Shown piece after piece: positions 1-8,691 of a DNA stretch of 64,000 nt. Numbering within the stretch: the stretch's first letter is position 1; every line of letters starts with the position of its first letter. This DNA comes from Dongia_B sp964406155 (GTDB taxonomy: Bacteria > Pseudomonadota > Alphaproteobacteria > Dongiales > Dongiaceae), in the NCBI GenBank assembly GCA_964406155.1, contig CAYOQR010000014.1, positions 23,476 to 87,475 on the forward strand, given 5' to 3'. Under the pieces are notes generated by a model. That model did no database searches. It was not told the origin of the DNA and saw nothing but the letters and a program-made list of their open reading frames with translations. The position numbers and the translations under genes were made by a program.

Positions 1-918
1 TTCCTCGGCCTGCAGCCCGGCCGCCAGCGCTACAGCTTCTTCACCGACAACCAGGGCGGCATCCTCGACGATCTGATGGTCAGCCGCCTGACCGGTGATA
101 ACCTGACCGGCGGTAACTCGGCCGGTGGCAAGGGAGGCGACTATCTCTTCATGGTGGTCAATGCCGCCTGCAAGGTGGACGACATCTCCCATCTCAAGGC
201 CAATCTCCATCATCGCAGTGAGATCGAGGAACTGGCCGACCGCGCTCTGCTGGCGCTGCAGGGACCGGAGGCCGGCGCCGTGCTCGCGCGTTTGGCGCCG
301 GAGAGTGCTGACATGACTTTCATGACGGCGCGGCGTCTTGGCATCGCCGGCATCGACTGCATCGTCACTCGCTCCGGTTATACGGGAGAAGACGGCTTCG
401 AGATCTCCGTGGCGAACAGTGCCGCCGTCGATCTGGCGCGCCGTCTGCTGAAGGAAACAGAGGTGAAGCCGATCGGTCTCGGCGCCCGCGATTCGCTGCG
501 GCTGGAGGCCGGGCTCTGCCTCTATGGCAATGATATCACGCCCTCGACCACGCCGGTTGAGGCCGATCTCAGTTGGGCGATCGCCAAGCGGCGGCGCGAG
601 CAGGGCGGCTTCCCGGGATCGGGCGTGCTGCAGCGGCAGTGGCAATCGGGCCCCGCGCGCAAGCGGGTCGGCATTCTGCCGGAAGGCAAGGCGCCGGCAC
701 GAGCCCATACCGAAATCGCCGATGCCGCCGGCGCGGTGATCGGCGAGGTGACCTCGGGTGGCTTCGGCCCCAGCATCAACAATCCGATCGCCATGGGCTA
801 CGTGGCGGCCGACCATGCGGCGCCGGGTACGCAGCTCAACCTGCTGGTGCGCGGCAAAGCGCTGCCCGCCAAGGTCGTCGCTCTGCCTTTCGTGCCGCAT
901 CGCTATCGGCGTGGCTGA
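1..918 (+). CDS. gcvT: Aminomethyltransferase (glycine cleavage T protein), 5' partial
   Basis: T protein moves the methylene group from aminomethyl-lipoyl-GcvH to tetrahydrofolate and releases ammonia. The frame is open from base 1 and no start is visible; 305 residues remain of a family usually near 365-375, so the N-terminal folate-domain edge lies outside. The visible part has the family blocks SGYTGEDGFEI, RDSLRLEAGLCLYGND and TPVEADLSW, then a C-terminal barrel domain with GEVTSGGFGPSINNPIAMG. It heads a same-strand operon with gcvH, gcvPA and gcvPB. The role is secure from sequence and context. Confidence 0.95.
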   Translation, partial: FLGLQPGRQRYSFFTDNQGGILDDLMVSRLTGDNLTGGNSAGGKGGDYLFMVVNAACKVDDISHLKANLHHRSEIEELADRALLALQGPEAGAVLARLAPESADMTFMTARRLGIAGIDCIVTRSGYTGEDGFEISVANSAAVDLARRLLKETEVKPIGLGARDSLRLEAGLCLYGNDITPSTTPVEADLSWAIAKRRREQGGFPGSGVLQRQWQSGPARKRVGILPEGKAPARAHTEIADAAGAVIGEVTSGGFGPSINNPIAMGYVAADHAAPGTQLNLLVRGKALPAKVVALPFVPHRYRRG

Positions 919-988
919 AACGGTGTAATTGGGCTTCTGTTGTCTGCCGACCAGCCACGGGTCAATGAAGAACGGGCCGGCGATCATT

Positions 989-1035
989 GCTTTGAATATC
1001 CACGCTTTGAATAATCCACACTTTGAATATCCACA
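989..1035 (+). repeat. Three tandem 15-17 bp repeats in the gcvH leader
   Basis: Consecutive units read GCTTTGAATATCCAC, GCTTTGAATAATCCACA and CTTTGAATATCCACA, ending just before the GGGAG Shine-Dalgarno of gcvH. The repeat supplies in-frame TTG codons that could be mistaken for gcvH starts. Confidence 0.85.
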
Positions 1036-1046
1036 GGGAGTCGATG

Positions 1047-1424
1047 ATGAGTGAACTGCGCTACACCAAGGAACATGAATGGGTCCGCGCCGAGGGGGAT
1101 ATCGTGACGGTCGGCATCACGCCCTATGCGCAGGAACAGCTCGGCGACGTCGTCTACGTCGAATTGCCGGAAGTCGGCCGCAAGGTCGAGCAGGGCAAGG
1201 AGATGGCTGTGGTGGAATCGGTCAAGGCGGCGAGCGAGGTCTATGCGCCCTTGACCGGCGAGGTGGTCGAGGTCAACAGCGCGCTCACCGATGCGCCGGC
1301 GACGGTCAATGAGGATGCCTTGGGCAAGGGCTGGTTCGTGAAGCTCAAGGTCGCCGATCCCAGCCAGTTGAACGGCATGCTGGATGAGACCGCCTATAAG
1401 GCGTTGTGTGACAGCGAGCACTGA
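1047..1424 (+). CDS. gcvH: Glycine cleavage system H protein
   Basis: Lipoyl carrier that shuttles the aminomethyl group between P, T and L proteins. The protein is 125 residues, the usual size, with the lipoyl-lysine block VESVKAASEVYAP (Lys60). The second ATG of an ATGATG pair was chosen because it lies 6 nt after CAGGGAG; the ATG at 1044 is the alternative. It sits between gcvT and gcvPA. The leader holds three tandem repeats, so spacing or expression could vary between strains (inference). Confidence 0.95.
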   Translation: MSELRYTKEHEWVRAEGDIVTVGITPYAQEQLGDVVYVELPEVGRKVEQGKEMAVVESVKAASEVYAPLTGEVVEVNSALTDAPATVNEDALGKGWFVKLKVADPSQLNGMLDETAYKALCDSEH

Positions 1425-1431
1425 GGGCGCC

Positions 1432-1459
1432 GGGAAAGACCACAGGGAAGAGACCAAAA
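1432..1459 (+). repeat. Imperfect tandem repeat before gcvPA
   Basis: Two purine-rich units, GGGAAAGACCACA and GGGAAGAGACCAAAA, followed by a decayed third (GGAATCACCGC), lie in the 57-nt gcvH-gcvPA gap. They resemble duplicated ribosome-binding segments. Confidence 0.5.
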
Positions 1460-1481
1460 GGAATCACCGCGGAGCCATGCC

Positions 1482-2831
1482 ATGCGCTACTTGCCGCTGA
1501 CCGAGGCCGACCGGCGGGCGATGCTCGCCAAGATCGGCGCGCCGTCGGTCGAGAGTCTCTATGCCGATGTGCCGCAGAAGGCACTGCTGACGGCGCCGAT
1601 CGCCGAGCTGCCCAATCACTGGGGCGAGATCGAGGTCGAACGCCAGATGCAGGCCTTCGCCGGGCAGAATCTCGGCACCGCCTCCTGCCCGAGCTTTCTC
1701 GGCGCCGGTGCATATCGCCATCACGTGCCGGCGACGGTGGATTATCTGATCCAGCGGGGCGAGTTCCTCACCTCCTACACGCCCTATCAGCCGGAGGTGA
1801 CCCAGGGGACGCTGCAATATCTCTTCGAGTTCCAGACCCAGGTCGCCCTGCTGACCGGCATGGAGGTGGCGAATGCCTCCATGTATGACGGCGCCACCTC
1901 GACCTGCGAGGCGGTGCAGATGGCGAACCGCGTCACGCGGCGCAAGCGGGCGGTGATCTCAGGCGGGCTGCATCCGCATTACCGCGAGGTGATCGGAACA
2001 CTGGCGAAGTTCACCGGCTTCGACGTGGTTTCGCCGCCGCCGGCGCCGCAAGGCGGCGAGGATCTGATGGCCCTCGTCGACAAGGACACCTCCTGCATCG
2101 TCGTGCAGTATCCGGATTTCTTCGGCCATGTGCGCGACTACACGAAACTGGCGGAAGCCGCCCATGCGGCGGGCGCGCTGCTGATCGTGGCGGTGACCGA
2201 GATCGTCTCGCTGGGCTTGCTGACACCGCCGGGCGAAATGGGTGCCGATATCGTCACGGCGGAGGGCCAGTCCTTCGGCAATGCCTTGGGCTTCGGCGGT
2301 CCCTATGTCGGTCTCTTTACCACGCGCGAGAAATATCTGCGGCAGATGCCGGGGCGCCTTGCCGGGCAGACCGTCGATGCGGAAGGCCGGCGCGGCTGGG
2401 TGCTGACGCTTTCGACCCGCGAGCAGCATATCCGGCGCGAGAAGGCGACCAGCAATATCTGCACCAATTCCGGTTTGTGCGCGCTCGCCTTCACCATCCA
2501 TCTGACCCTGCTGGGCGAGGCCGGATTGCGGCGCCTGGCGGAGCTCAATCACGCCAATGCTTCACGCCTTGCTGACCGGCTGGCGGCAATCCCCGGTGTG
2601 ACGCTGCAGACCGAACAGTTCTTCAACGAATTCACCTTGAAGCTGCCGAAGCCGGCGGCCGAAGTGGTCGAAGCCCTGGCGCAGCGCCGCATCCTCGGCG
2701 GCGTGCCGGTCTCGCGGCTTTGCCCGGACGACCCGGCGCTGGCCAACCTGTTGCTGGTAGCGGCAACCGAGACGGTGAGCGATGACGATATGGCGGCGCT
2801 GGAAACGGCGCTGAAAGAGGTGCTGCGATGA
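1482..2831 (+). CDS. gcvPA: Glycine dehydrogenase (decarboxylating) subunit 1
   Basis: N-terminal half of the split P protein, which decarboxylates glycine with PLP and loads aminomethyl onto lipoyl-GcvH. It is 449 residues, typical for subunit 1, with blocks TPYQPEVTQGTLQYLFEFQT near residue 100 and GQSFGNALGFGGPYVG near 270. It carries no PLP lysine; that lies in subunit 2. The stop overlaps the gcvPB start (ATGA), implying translational coupling and 1:1 production of the two chains. Confidence 0.96.
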   Translation: MRYLPLTEADRRAMLAKIGAPSVESLYADVPQKALLTAPIAELPNHWGEIEVERQMQAFAGQNLGTASCPSFLGAGAYRHHVPATVDYLIQRGEFLTSYTPYQPEVTQGTLQYLFEFQTQVALLTGMEVANASMYDGATSTCEAVQMANRVTRRKRAVISGGLHPHYREVIGTLAKFTGFDVVSPPPAPQGGEDLMALVDKDTSCIVVQYPDFFGHVRDYTKLAEAAHAAGALLIVAVTEIVSLGLLTPPGEMGADIVTAEGQSFGNALGFGGPYVGLFTTREKYLRQMPGRLAGQTVDAEGRRGWVLTLSTREQHIRREKATSNICTNSGLCALAFTIHLTLLGEAGLRRLAELNHANASRLADRLAAIPGVTLQTEQFFNEFTLKLPKPAAEVVEALAQRRILGGVPVSRLCPDDPALANLLLVAATETVSDDDMAALETALKEVLR

Positions 2832-4360
2832 ACATGCCCGTTACTTCCGCCGCCGGTGCGGCCGGCGGCACCATCTCCGGCAACAAGGCGCTGCAGATCG
2901 AAGAGTCACTGATCTTCGAACAGGATGCGCCCGGCCGCACGGCGGTCGATCTGCCGGCGGTGCCGCAGCACAAGGACCGTCTCGGCGGGTTGCGGCGCAA
3001 GCAGGATGTCGGCTTGCCCGGCCTCTCCGAACCGCAAGTGGTGCGCCACTATACCAAGCTCAGCCAGAAGAACTTCGCGATCGACATGAATGTCTATCCG
3101 CTGGGTTCCTGCACCATGAAGCATAATCCGCGGATCAACGAGAAGGTGGCGCGTCTGCCCGGCATCGCCGATCTGCATCCGATGCAGCCGGTCTCGACCG
3201 TGCAGGGCGCGCTGGCGCTCATTGATCGTCTGGCGCATTGGCTGAAGACGCTCACGAATATGCCAGCGGTCGCCATGTCGCCGGCGGCGGGCGCCCATGG
3301 CGAGCTCTGCGGCATCATGACGATCCGCGCGGCGCTGCTGGCCAAGGGCGATGCCCGCAAGCGCATCCTGGTGCCGGAATCAGCCCATGGCACCAATCCG
3401 GCAACGGCCGCCGCTTGCGGCTACGAGGTTGATCCGGTGCCGGCGGATGAACGGGGGCGGGTCGATCTCGCCGCCTTCAAGGCGAAGCTGGGGCCCGATG
3501 TCGCCGGTACCATGATCACCAATCCCAATACTTGCGGCCTGTTCGAGAACGACATCATCGACATCGCCGATGCGATCCATGGGATCGGCGGCTACTTCTA
3601 TTGCGACGGGGCGAATTTCAACGCCATCGTCGGCCGCGTGCGGCCGGGCGATCTCGGCGTCGATGCCATGCATATCAACCTGCACAAGACCTTCTCGACG
3701 CCCCATGGCGGCGGCGGCCCCGGCGCCGGTCCGGTGGTGCTTTCGGCGGCCTTGGCGCCTTATGCGCCTTTGCCCTACGTCACCCACGGCCCGAACGGCT
3801 TCGATCTCAAGGAGCATGACAAGGGCGGCCATGCCTTCGGCCGCATGAAGGGCTTCCACGGCCAGATGGGCATGTTCACCCGGGCGCTGGCTTATATCAT
3901 GAGCCACGGTTCGGACGGGCTGCGCCAGGCCTCGGGCGATGCTGTGCTCAACGCCAATTACATCCTGGCCGGCCTCAGGGACACGCTGACCCCGGCCTTC
4001 CCCGGGACCTGCATGCATGAGGCCCTGTTCAATGACGACTTCCTGCAGGGGAGCGGCGTCACCACGCTCGATTTCGCCAAGGCGATGATCGACGAGGGCT
4101 ATCACCCGATGACCATGTATTTCCCGCTGGTGGTACATGGTGCCCTGCTGATGGAGCCGACCGAGACCGAGAGCCGCGACGGGCTCGATCAGTATGTCGC
4201 GGTGGTCAAAGGCCTGGCGGAACGGGCCAAGACGGGGGATGTTGCCTATTTCGAAGGGGCGCCCTATCACACGCCGCGCCGACGCCTTGATGAAACCCTG
4301 GCGGCGCGTCAGCCGATCCTGAAATGGAAACCGGAAGAAACGAAGAAAGCGGCGGAGTGA
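2828..4360 (+). CDS. gcvPB: Glycine dehydrogenase (decarboxylating) subunit 2
   Basis: PLP-bearing half of the split glycine dehydrogenase, 510 residues. The PLP-lysine block HINLHKTFSTPHGGGGPG places the Schiff-base lysine at about Lys287, with the upstream family block PLGSCTMKHNPRINEKVARL near residue 91. It overlaps gcvPA by 4 nt. A cysteine hydrolase gene follows after only 7 nt, so the operon continues beyond the cleavage system. Confidence 0.96.
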   Translation: MNMPVTSAAGAAGGTISGNKALQIEESLIFEQDAPGRTAVDLPAVPQHKDRLGGLRRKQDVGLPGLSEPQVVRHYTKLSQKNFAIDMNVYPLGSCTMKHNPRINEKVARLPGIADLHPMQPVSTVQGALALIDRLAHWLKTLTNMPAVAMSPAAGAHGELCGIMTIRAALLAKGDARKRILVPESAHGTNPATAAACGYEVDPVPADERGRVDLAAFKAKLGPDVAGTMITNPNTCGLFENDIIDIADAIHGIGGYFYCDGANFNAIVGRVRPGDLGVDAMHINLHKTFSTPHGGGGPGAGPVVLSAALAPYAPLPYVTHGPNGFDLKEHDKGGHAFGRMKGFHGQMGMFTRALAYIMSHGSDGLRQASGDAVLNANYILAGLRDTLTPAFPGTCMHEALFNDDFLQGSGVTTLDFAKAMIDEGYHPMTMYFPLVVHGALLMEPTETESRDGLDQYVAVVKGLAERAKTGDVAYFEGAPYHTPRRRLDETLAARQPILKWKPEETKKAAE

Positions 4361-4367
4361 TCCAGGC

Positions 4368-4892
4368 ATGAGCAAGACGGCCTTGATCCTGATCGATATC
4401 CAGCGGGGCTTGCTGGAAGAGGGGCCCGGCATCTATCGCGCCGACGAGATCGTCGCACGGGCGGCCGATCTGCTGCGCCGGGCCCGGGCCGGCAAAACGC
4501 CGGTCCTGCATGTGCGCCATGACGGCGGCAAAGGCGACAGCCTGGAGCAGGGAACGGCGGGCTGGCTGCATCATCCGGCGGTGGCGCCCGGCGCCGATGA
4601 ACCCGTCATCGAGAAGGTGACGCCAAGCGCCTTCGTCAGCGGCGAACTGGACCGGCGGTTGCGCGCCGCCGGGATCGAGCGGCTGGTGATCGCCGGTCTG
4701 CAGACCGATTACTGCATCGACACGAATTGCCGGGTGGCGTGCAATCTCGGCTATGACGTGGTGCTGGCCGAGGATGCGCATTCGACCTTCGACGGATCGG
4801 GGCTGACGGCGGCCCAGATCATCACCCATCACAACCGGATTCTCAGCAGCTCGACGGTGACGCTCAAGAAGGCGGCCGAGATCCAATTCTGA
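4368..4892 (+). CDS. Cysteine hydrolase, isochorismatase-like family
   Basis: 174 residues with the isochorismatase-fold amidohydrolase layout: Asp10 in LILIDIQRG, Lys83 in EKVTPSAF and nucleophile Cys116 in GLQTDYCIDTNCR. Family members hydrolyse amides such as nicotinamide, ureidoacrylate or N-carbamoyl compounds; the substrate cannot be told here. It sits 7 nt after gcvPB and before a PLP enzyme, so a role in releasing or processing a small amine or amide that feeds glycine/C1 metabolism is possible (inference). Confidence 0.85.
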   Translation: MSKTALILIDIQRGLLEEGPGIYRADEIVARAADLLRRARAGKTPVLHVRHDGGKGDSLEQGTAGWLHHPAVAPGADEPVIEKVTPSAFVSGELDRRLRAAGIERLVIAGLQTDYCIDTNCRVACNLGYDVVLAEDAHSTFDGSGLTAAQIITHHNRILSSSTVTLKKAAEIQF

Positions 4893-4902
4893 AACCGTTC
4901 CC

Positions 4903-4947
4903 CAGCGGCAATATAGGCAGCGGGAATATAGCCAGGGGAAATATGGG
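4903..4947 (+). repeat. Three exact-period 15-bp repeats abutting a start codon
   Basis: Units CAGCGGCAATATAGG, CAGCGGGAATATAGC and CAGGGGAAATATGGG run directly into the ATG at 4948. The third unit contains the likely Shine-Dalgarno AGGGGA, so the array looks like a triplicated ribosome-binding segment. Confidence 0.9.
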
Positions 4948-6123
4948 ATGAGCCTCGATATCGTCAAGCTGCGGGCGGAAACGCCCGGTTGCCGTCACGT
5001 TGCCCATTTCAATAATGCCGGCGCCTCGCTGCAGCCGCAGCCGGTGCTGGAGACGGTGATCGATCATCTGCGCCTGGAAGGCGAGATCGGCGGATATGAG
5101 GCGGCGGACCGGGCTGAGGCGCGCCATGAGGCGGTCTATGCCTCGATCGCCCGGCTGATCAATTGCGCGGCCGATGAGGTGGCGCTGATCGAGAATGCCA
5201 CCCGCGCCTGGGACATGGCCTTCTACTCGCTCCGCTTCGGCCCCGGCGACCGCATCCTCACCAGCATTGCCGAATATGCCAGCAACTATATCGCCTTCCT
5301 GCAGGTGGCGCGGCGCACGGGTGCCGAGATCATCGCCATCCCCAATGACGAACATGGCCAGGTCTCGGTCGAGGCGCTGGAGAAATTGATCGATGCGCGG
5401 GTGAAGCTGATTGCCGTCACCCATGTGCCGACCAATGGCGGGCTGATCAATCCGGCGGCGGCGATCGGCGCCGTCGCGCGGCGGCACAAGATCCCCTTCC
5501 TGCTGGATGCCTGCCAATCGGTCGGGCAGTTGCGTATCGATGTCGAGGCGATCGGCTGCGACATGCTGTCGGCGACGGGGCGCAAATATCTGCGGGGCCC
5601 GCGCGGCACCGGGTTTCTTTATGTGCGGCGGGCGTTGCTCGATCATCTCGAGCCGCCCTTCCTCGATCTGCATGCGGCAACCTGGGTGGCACCCGATCGC
5701 TACGAGATACTGTCCGATGCCCGGCGCTTCGAGAACTGGGAAAGCGGGATCGCCGGCCGGCTCGGACTGGGGGTGGCGGTGGATTACGCTCTGGCGCTCG
5801 GCATGGACAAGATCGAGGCCGAGTTGCGGGCGAAAGCCGCACATCTCCGGGAGAAGTTGCAGGCACTGCCCGGTGTCACCGTGCACGATATCGGGGCCGA
5901 GAAGGGCGGCATCGTCACCTTCAGCAAAGCCGGGCTCGACGCGGATGCCGTCAAGGCCGGTCTCACGGCGGCGAGGATCAATGTCTCGACCTCCGGCCGC
6001 TCATCTACCTATCTGGACATGACGGCGCGCCAGCTCGACCAGATCGTCCGCGCCTCGGTGCATTATTTCAACACCGAGGTGGAGATCGATCAGCTCTGCC
6101 GGACGGTCGCTGCCCTGAAATAA
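4948..6123 (+). CDS. Class V PLP-dependent aminotransferase/lyase-like protein
   Basis: 391 residues of the cysteine desulfurase/isopenicillin-N-epimerase-like fold type I group. Asp187 in FLLDACQSVGQ should contact the pyridine nitrogen, and Lys213 in SATGRKYLRGPRGTGFLYV is the probable Schiff-base lysine. The N-terminal FNNAGASLQPQPV matches this family's substrate loop. The closest functional classes are EgtE-like C-S lyases and epimerases; the reaction is not assignable. It is last in the gcv operon and ends 2 bp from the convergent flavoprotein gene. Confidence 0.85.
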   Translation: MSLDIVKLRAETPGCRHVAHFNNAGASLQPQPVLETVIDHLRLEGEIGGYEAADRAEARHEAVYASIARLINCAADEVALIENATRAWDMAFYSLRFGPGDRILTSIAEYASNYIAFLQVARRTGAEIIAIPNDEHGQVSVEALEKLIDARVKLIAVTHVPTNGGLINPAAAIGAVARRHKIPFLLDACQSVGQLRIDVEAIGCDMLSATGRKYLRGPRGTGFLYVRRALLDHLEPPFLDLHAATWVAPDRYEILSDARRFENWESGIAGRLGLGVAVDYALALGMDKIEAELRAKAAHLREKLQALPGVTVHDIGAEKGGIVTFSKAGLDADAVKAGLTAARINVSTSGRSSTYLDMTARQLDQIVRASVHYFNTEVEIDQLCRTVAALK

Positions 6124-6125
6124 AC

Positions 6126-8564
6126 TCAGAGCAGGATGCGCTGGCGTTTCGGATCATAGGCGCAGCCCTTGATCCGCGTCGCCGGGCTGCGCGTGCCGAA
6201 TGATTCGACAGCGAAACCGTCATCCCGTGTTGCCAGCTCGGCCGGCACATAGCCAAGCACCAGGCTCTTGCCGATGGTCGGGGCGTAATTGCCGCTGGTG
6301 GTGATGCCGACCACCCGGTCGTCGTGGAGGATCGCTTCGCTGCCATAGACCGAGAGCGGCTGCTCCAAGGCAAGGCAGACGAGGCGCCATTGCGGCCCTG
6401 TTTCCTTCTGCCGCAACAGGGCATCGCGGCCGATGAAATCGGATTTGTGCCAGCCGACGGCGAAATCCAGGCCCGCCTCGAGCGGCGTCGTATCCGGACT
6501 GATATCGGCGCCCCAATAGAGATAGCGCTTTTCCAGGCGCAGGCTGTCGATAGCGTGATAGCCGGCATCGATCAGGCCGAGATCGGCGCCGGCCTCCCAC
6601 AGATTCTCATAGACATAGGCGGCATATTCCGTGGGGATATGCAGTTCCCAGCCCAGCTCGCCGACATAAGTGAGGCGGATCGCCAGGACCGGCGCATAGC
6701 CGATGAAGATTTCCTTGGCCGTCATATAAGGGAAGGCTGCATTGCCGAGATCGCTTTCGGTCACCCGCGCCAGCACGTCGCGCGATTTCGGCCCGCAGAG
6801 ATTGATGACGGCACGGCCCGAGGTAACATCGGTCAAGGTGGCGCTGCCGTCATCCGGCAGATGGTCGCGGATCCAGCCGCCATCGCGCGTGCCGAAGCCG
6901 CTGCCGGTCACGACATAGAACTGATCCTCGGCCAGCCGCATGATGGTGAGATCGGCCTCGATGCCGCCGTGATCGTTCAGAAGCTGGGTATAGATGGCGG
7001 CACCCGGCGCCTTGTCGAGATCGGCGGCAGCCATGCGTTGCAGGCCGGCGAAGGCCTTGGGCCCAGTCACCAGGAATTTCGAGAAGGAGGATTGATCGAT
7101 CAGCGCCGCGCCGCTGCGGATCGCCTGATGCTCGAACCGGCTGCCGGCCTGCCAGTCGTCGCGGTCGAAGGATTTCTCATTGACGATCTCGATACCGTCG
7201 CGGCGGAACCAGTTGGGCCGCTCCCAGCCGAACTTGCTGCCATGGACGGCACCTTTCGCCAGCAGCTTGTCATGGAACGGGCTGCGTCGGGCACCGCGTC
7301 CGGCTTTGCGTTCCTCATTCGGCCAGGCAACCACGTAATAGCGGGAATAGGCATCGACCGAGACGTCACGCAGATAGGCAGGGCCCGTGTGCAATTTGCC
7401 GAAGCGGCGCAGGTCGAAGGGCCAGAGATCGTTCTGCGGCCGGCCTTCCAGGATCCATTCCGCCATGGCCTTGCCGGCGCCACCCGAGGCGGCGATGCCG
7501 GAGGTGAAGCCGGCGGCAACATAGAAATTGTCATAGCCCGGTACCGGCCCCATGACCGGTTCGCCATCGGGCGAAATCGGGATCGGCCCGTTGATGACGG
7601 TACGGATGCCGACCTCGTTGAGATGCGGCAGGCGGTGGCAGGCTGGGCCGATGATTTCTTCCAGCCGCGTGTAATTGGCATCGAAGAGCTGCTGCACGAA
7701 ATCCTGCGGCAGATAGCCGGTGCCGCAGGCCATGTCGGTCTTCGCTTCCCAGCCGCCGATGGCAAGGGCGCCCGGTTCCGGCTTGGCATAGAAGGCGGCA
7801 TCGGGGTCGCGCATGGTTGGCAGGTTGTCGGGGATGAGATCGGTCTTCTCCGTGACGAGATATTGATGCTCGACCACGGTGATCGGCAGATCGACACCGG
7901 CCAGTTCGCCCACCTGCCGGCCCCAGAGACCACCGGCATTGATGACGATCTCGCAGGCGATGGTGCCGTGATCGGTGACGACACCGGTCAGGCGCTTGCG
8001 CTGATTGCCCCGGCCGCGTTCGAAGCCGGTGACGGTGACGCCCTCGATCACTTTGCCGCCCCGACGCCGGGCACCTCTGGCATAGGCCTGGGTCAGGCCA
8101 TAGGGATCGACATAGCCGTCACGCGGGATATAGGCCGCGCCGATCACGCCCTCGACGGAGCCGACGGGATAGAGCTTCTTCAACTCGCTGGGCGTGAGGA
8201 GATGGAGATCGAAATGCAGGGCCTTGGCGACGGTCGCCGCGCGCTTCAGTTCCTCCATCCGCGCCGGCGATGCGGCAATGCGGATGCTGCCCACCTCATG
8301 CCAGCCGACATCCTGCTCGGTCTCCGCGCCGATCTCGCCGAAGAGTTCGGCGGAATATTTCATCATGCGGGTGAGATTGCTGGTGGAGCGCAACTGACCG
8401 ACCAGACCGGCCGCATGCCAGGTCGCGCCATGGGTCAGTTGCGCCTTTTCCAGGAGCACCACATCGCGTTCGCCGGCCTTGGTCAGGTGATAGGCGATGG
8501 AGCAGCCGATGGCGCCGCCACCGATGACGACGATGCGGGCCTGGCTGGGGATTTTAGCGCTCAT
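6126..8564 (-). CDS. Dimethylglycine/sarcosine dehydrogenase-like FAD protein with GcvT domains
   Basis: 812 residues. The N-terminal DAO-type FAD domain starts ARIVVIGGGAIGCSIAYHL and includes ATWHAAGL; His50 corresponds to the histidine that carries covalent FAD in DMGDH (family knowledge). The C-terminal half is a GcvT-like folate-binding domain plus GcvT_C. Enzymes of this type demethylate N-methylglycines and pass C1 units to tetrahydrofolate. The ATG at 8564 was chosen for GGATAGAG upstream; 8576 is possible. It is convergent with the gcv operon and divergent from a LysR gene, its likely regulator. A relative lies at 52193. Confidence 0.9.
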   Translation of the reverse strand: MSAKIPSQARIVVIGGGAIGCSIAYHLTKAGERDVVLLEKAQLTHGATWHAAGLVGQLRSTSNLTRMMKYSAELFGEIGAETEQDVGWHEVGSIRIAASPARMEELKRAATVAKALHFDLHLLTPSELKKLYPVGSVEGVIGAAYIPRDGYVDPYGLTQAYARGARRRGGKVIEGVTVTGFERGRGNQRKRLTGVVTDHGTIACEIVINAGGLWGRQVGELAGVDLPITVVEHQYLVTEKTDLIPDNLPTMRDPDAAFYAKPEPGALAIGGWEAKTDMACGTGYLPQDFVQQLFDANYTRLEEIIGPACHRLPHLNEVGIRTVINGPIPISPDGEPVMGPVPGYDNFYVAAGFTSGIAASGGAGKAMAEWILEGRPQNDLWPFDLRRFGKLHTGPAYLRDVSVDAYSRYYVVAWPNEERKAGRGARRSPFHDKLLAKGAVHGSKFGWERPNWFRRDGIEIVNEKSFDRDDWQAGSRFEHQAIRSGAALIDQSSFSKFLVTGPKAFAGLQRMAAADLDKAPGAAIYTQLLNDHGGIEADLTIMRLAEDQFYVVTGSGFGTRDGGWIRDHLPDDGSATLTDVTSGRAVINLCGPKSRDVLARVTESDLGNAAFPYMTAKEIFIGYAPVLAIRLTYVGELGWELHIPTEYAAYVYENLWEAGADLGLIDAGYHAIDSLRLEKRYLYWGADISPDTTPLEAGLDFAVGWHKSDFIGRDALLRQKETGPQWRLVCLALEQPLSVYGSEAILHDDRVVGITTSGNYAPTIGKSLVLGYVPAELATRDDGFAVESFGTRSPATRIKGCAYDPKRQRILL

Positions 8565-8639
8565 GTCTCTATCCATTCTGGCGTCACCGGTCGGCTCGAT
8601 CCGGCGGCTCCAGTCTGGTGAATCTTGGTCGCAAGACAA

Positions 8640-8667
8640 ATTAATAGTACAATGATAAGATATTAAT
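8640..8667. promoter_or_regulatory. Inverted repeat, candidate LysR operator
   Basis: ATTAATA, 14 nt, TATTAAT: a perfect 7-bp inverted repeat in the AT-rich centre of the divergent LysR/flavoprotein spacer. It begins with T-rich and ends with A-rich half-sites, as LysR-type boxes do. Assignment to the neighbouring LysR protein is inference. Confidence 0.55.
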
Positions 8668-8691
8668 TCTGTTAATGTCCGGGTGACGCCG

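Noticed and set aside
6324..8621. Very long open frame antisense to the first DMGDH-like gene
   Set aside because: It lies wholly opposite a gene with clear FAD and GcvT motifs; long antisense frames are expected in GC-rich codon-biased genes.
8671..8680. CtrA site in the LysR spacer (TTAATTCTGTTAA)
   Set aside because: The two TTAA halves are 5 nt apart, not the required 7.
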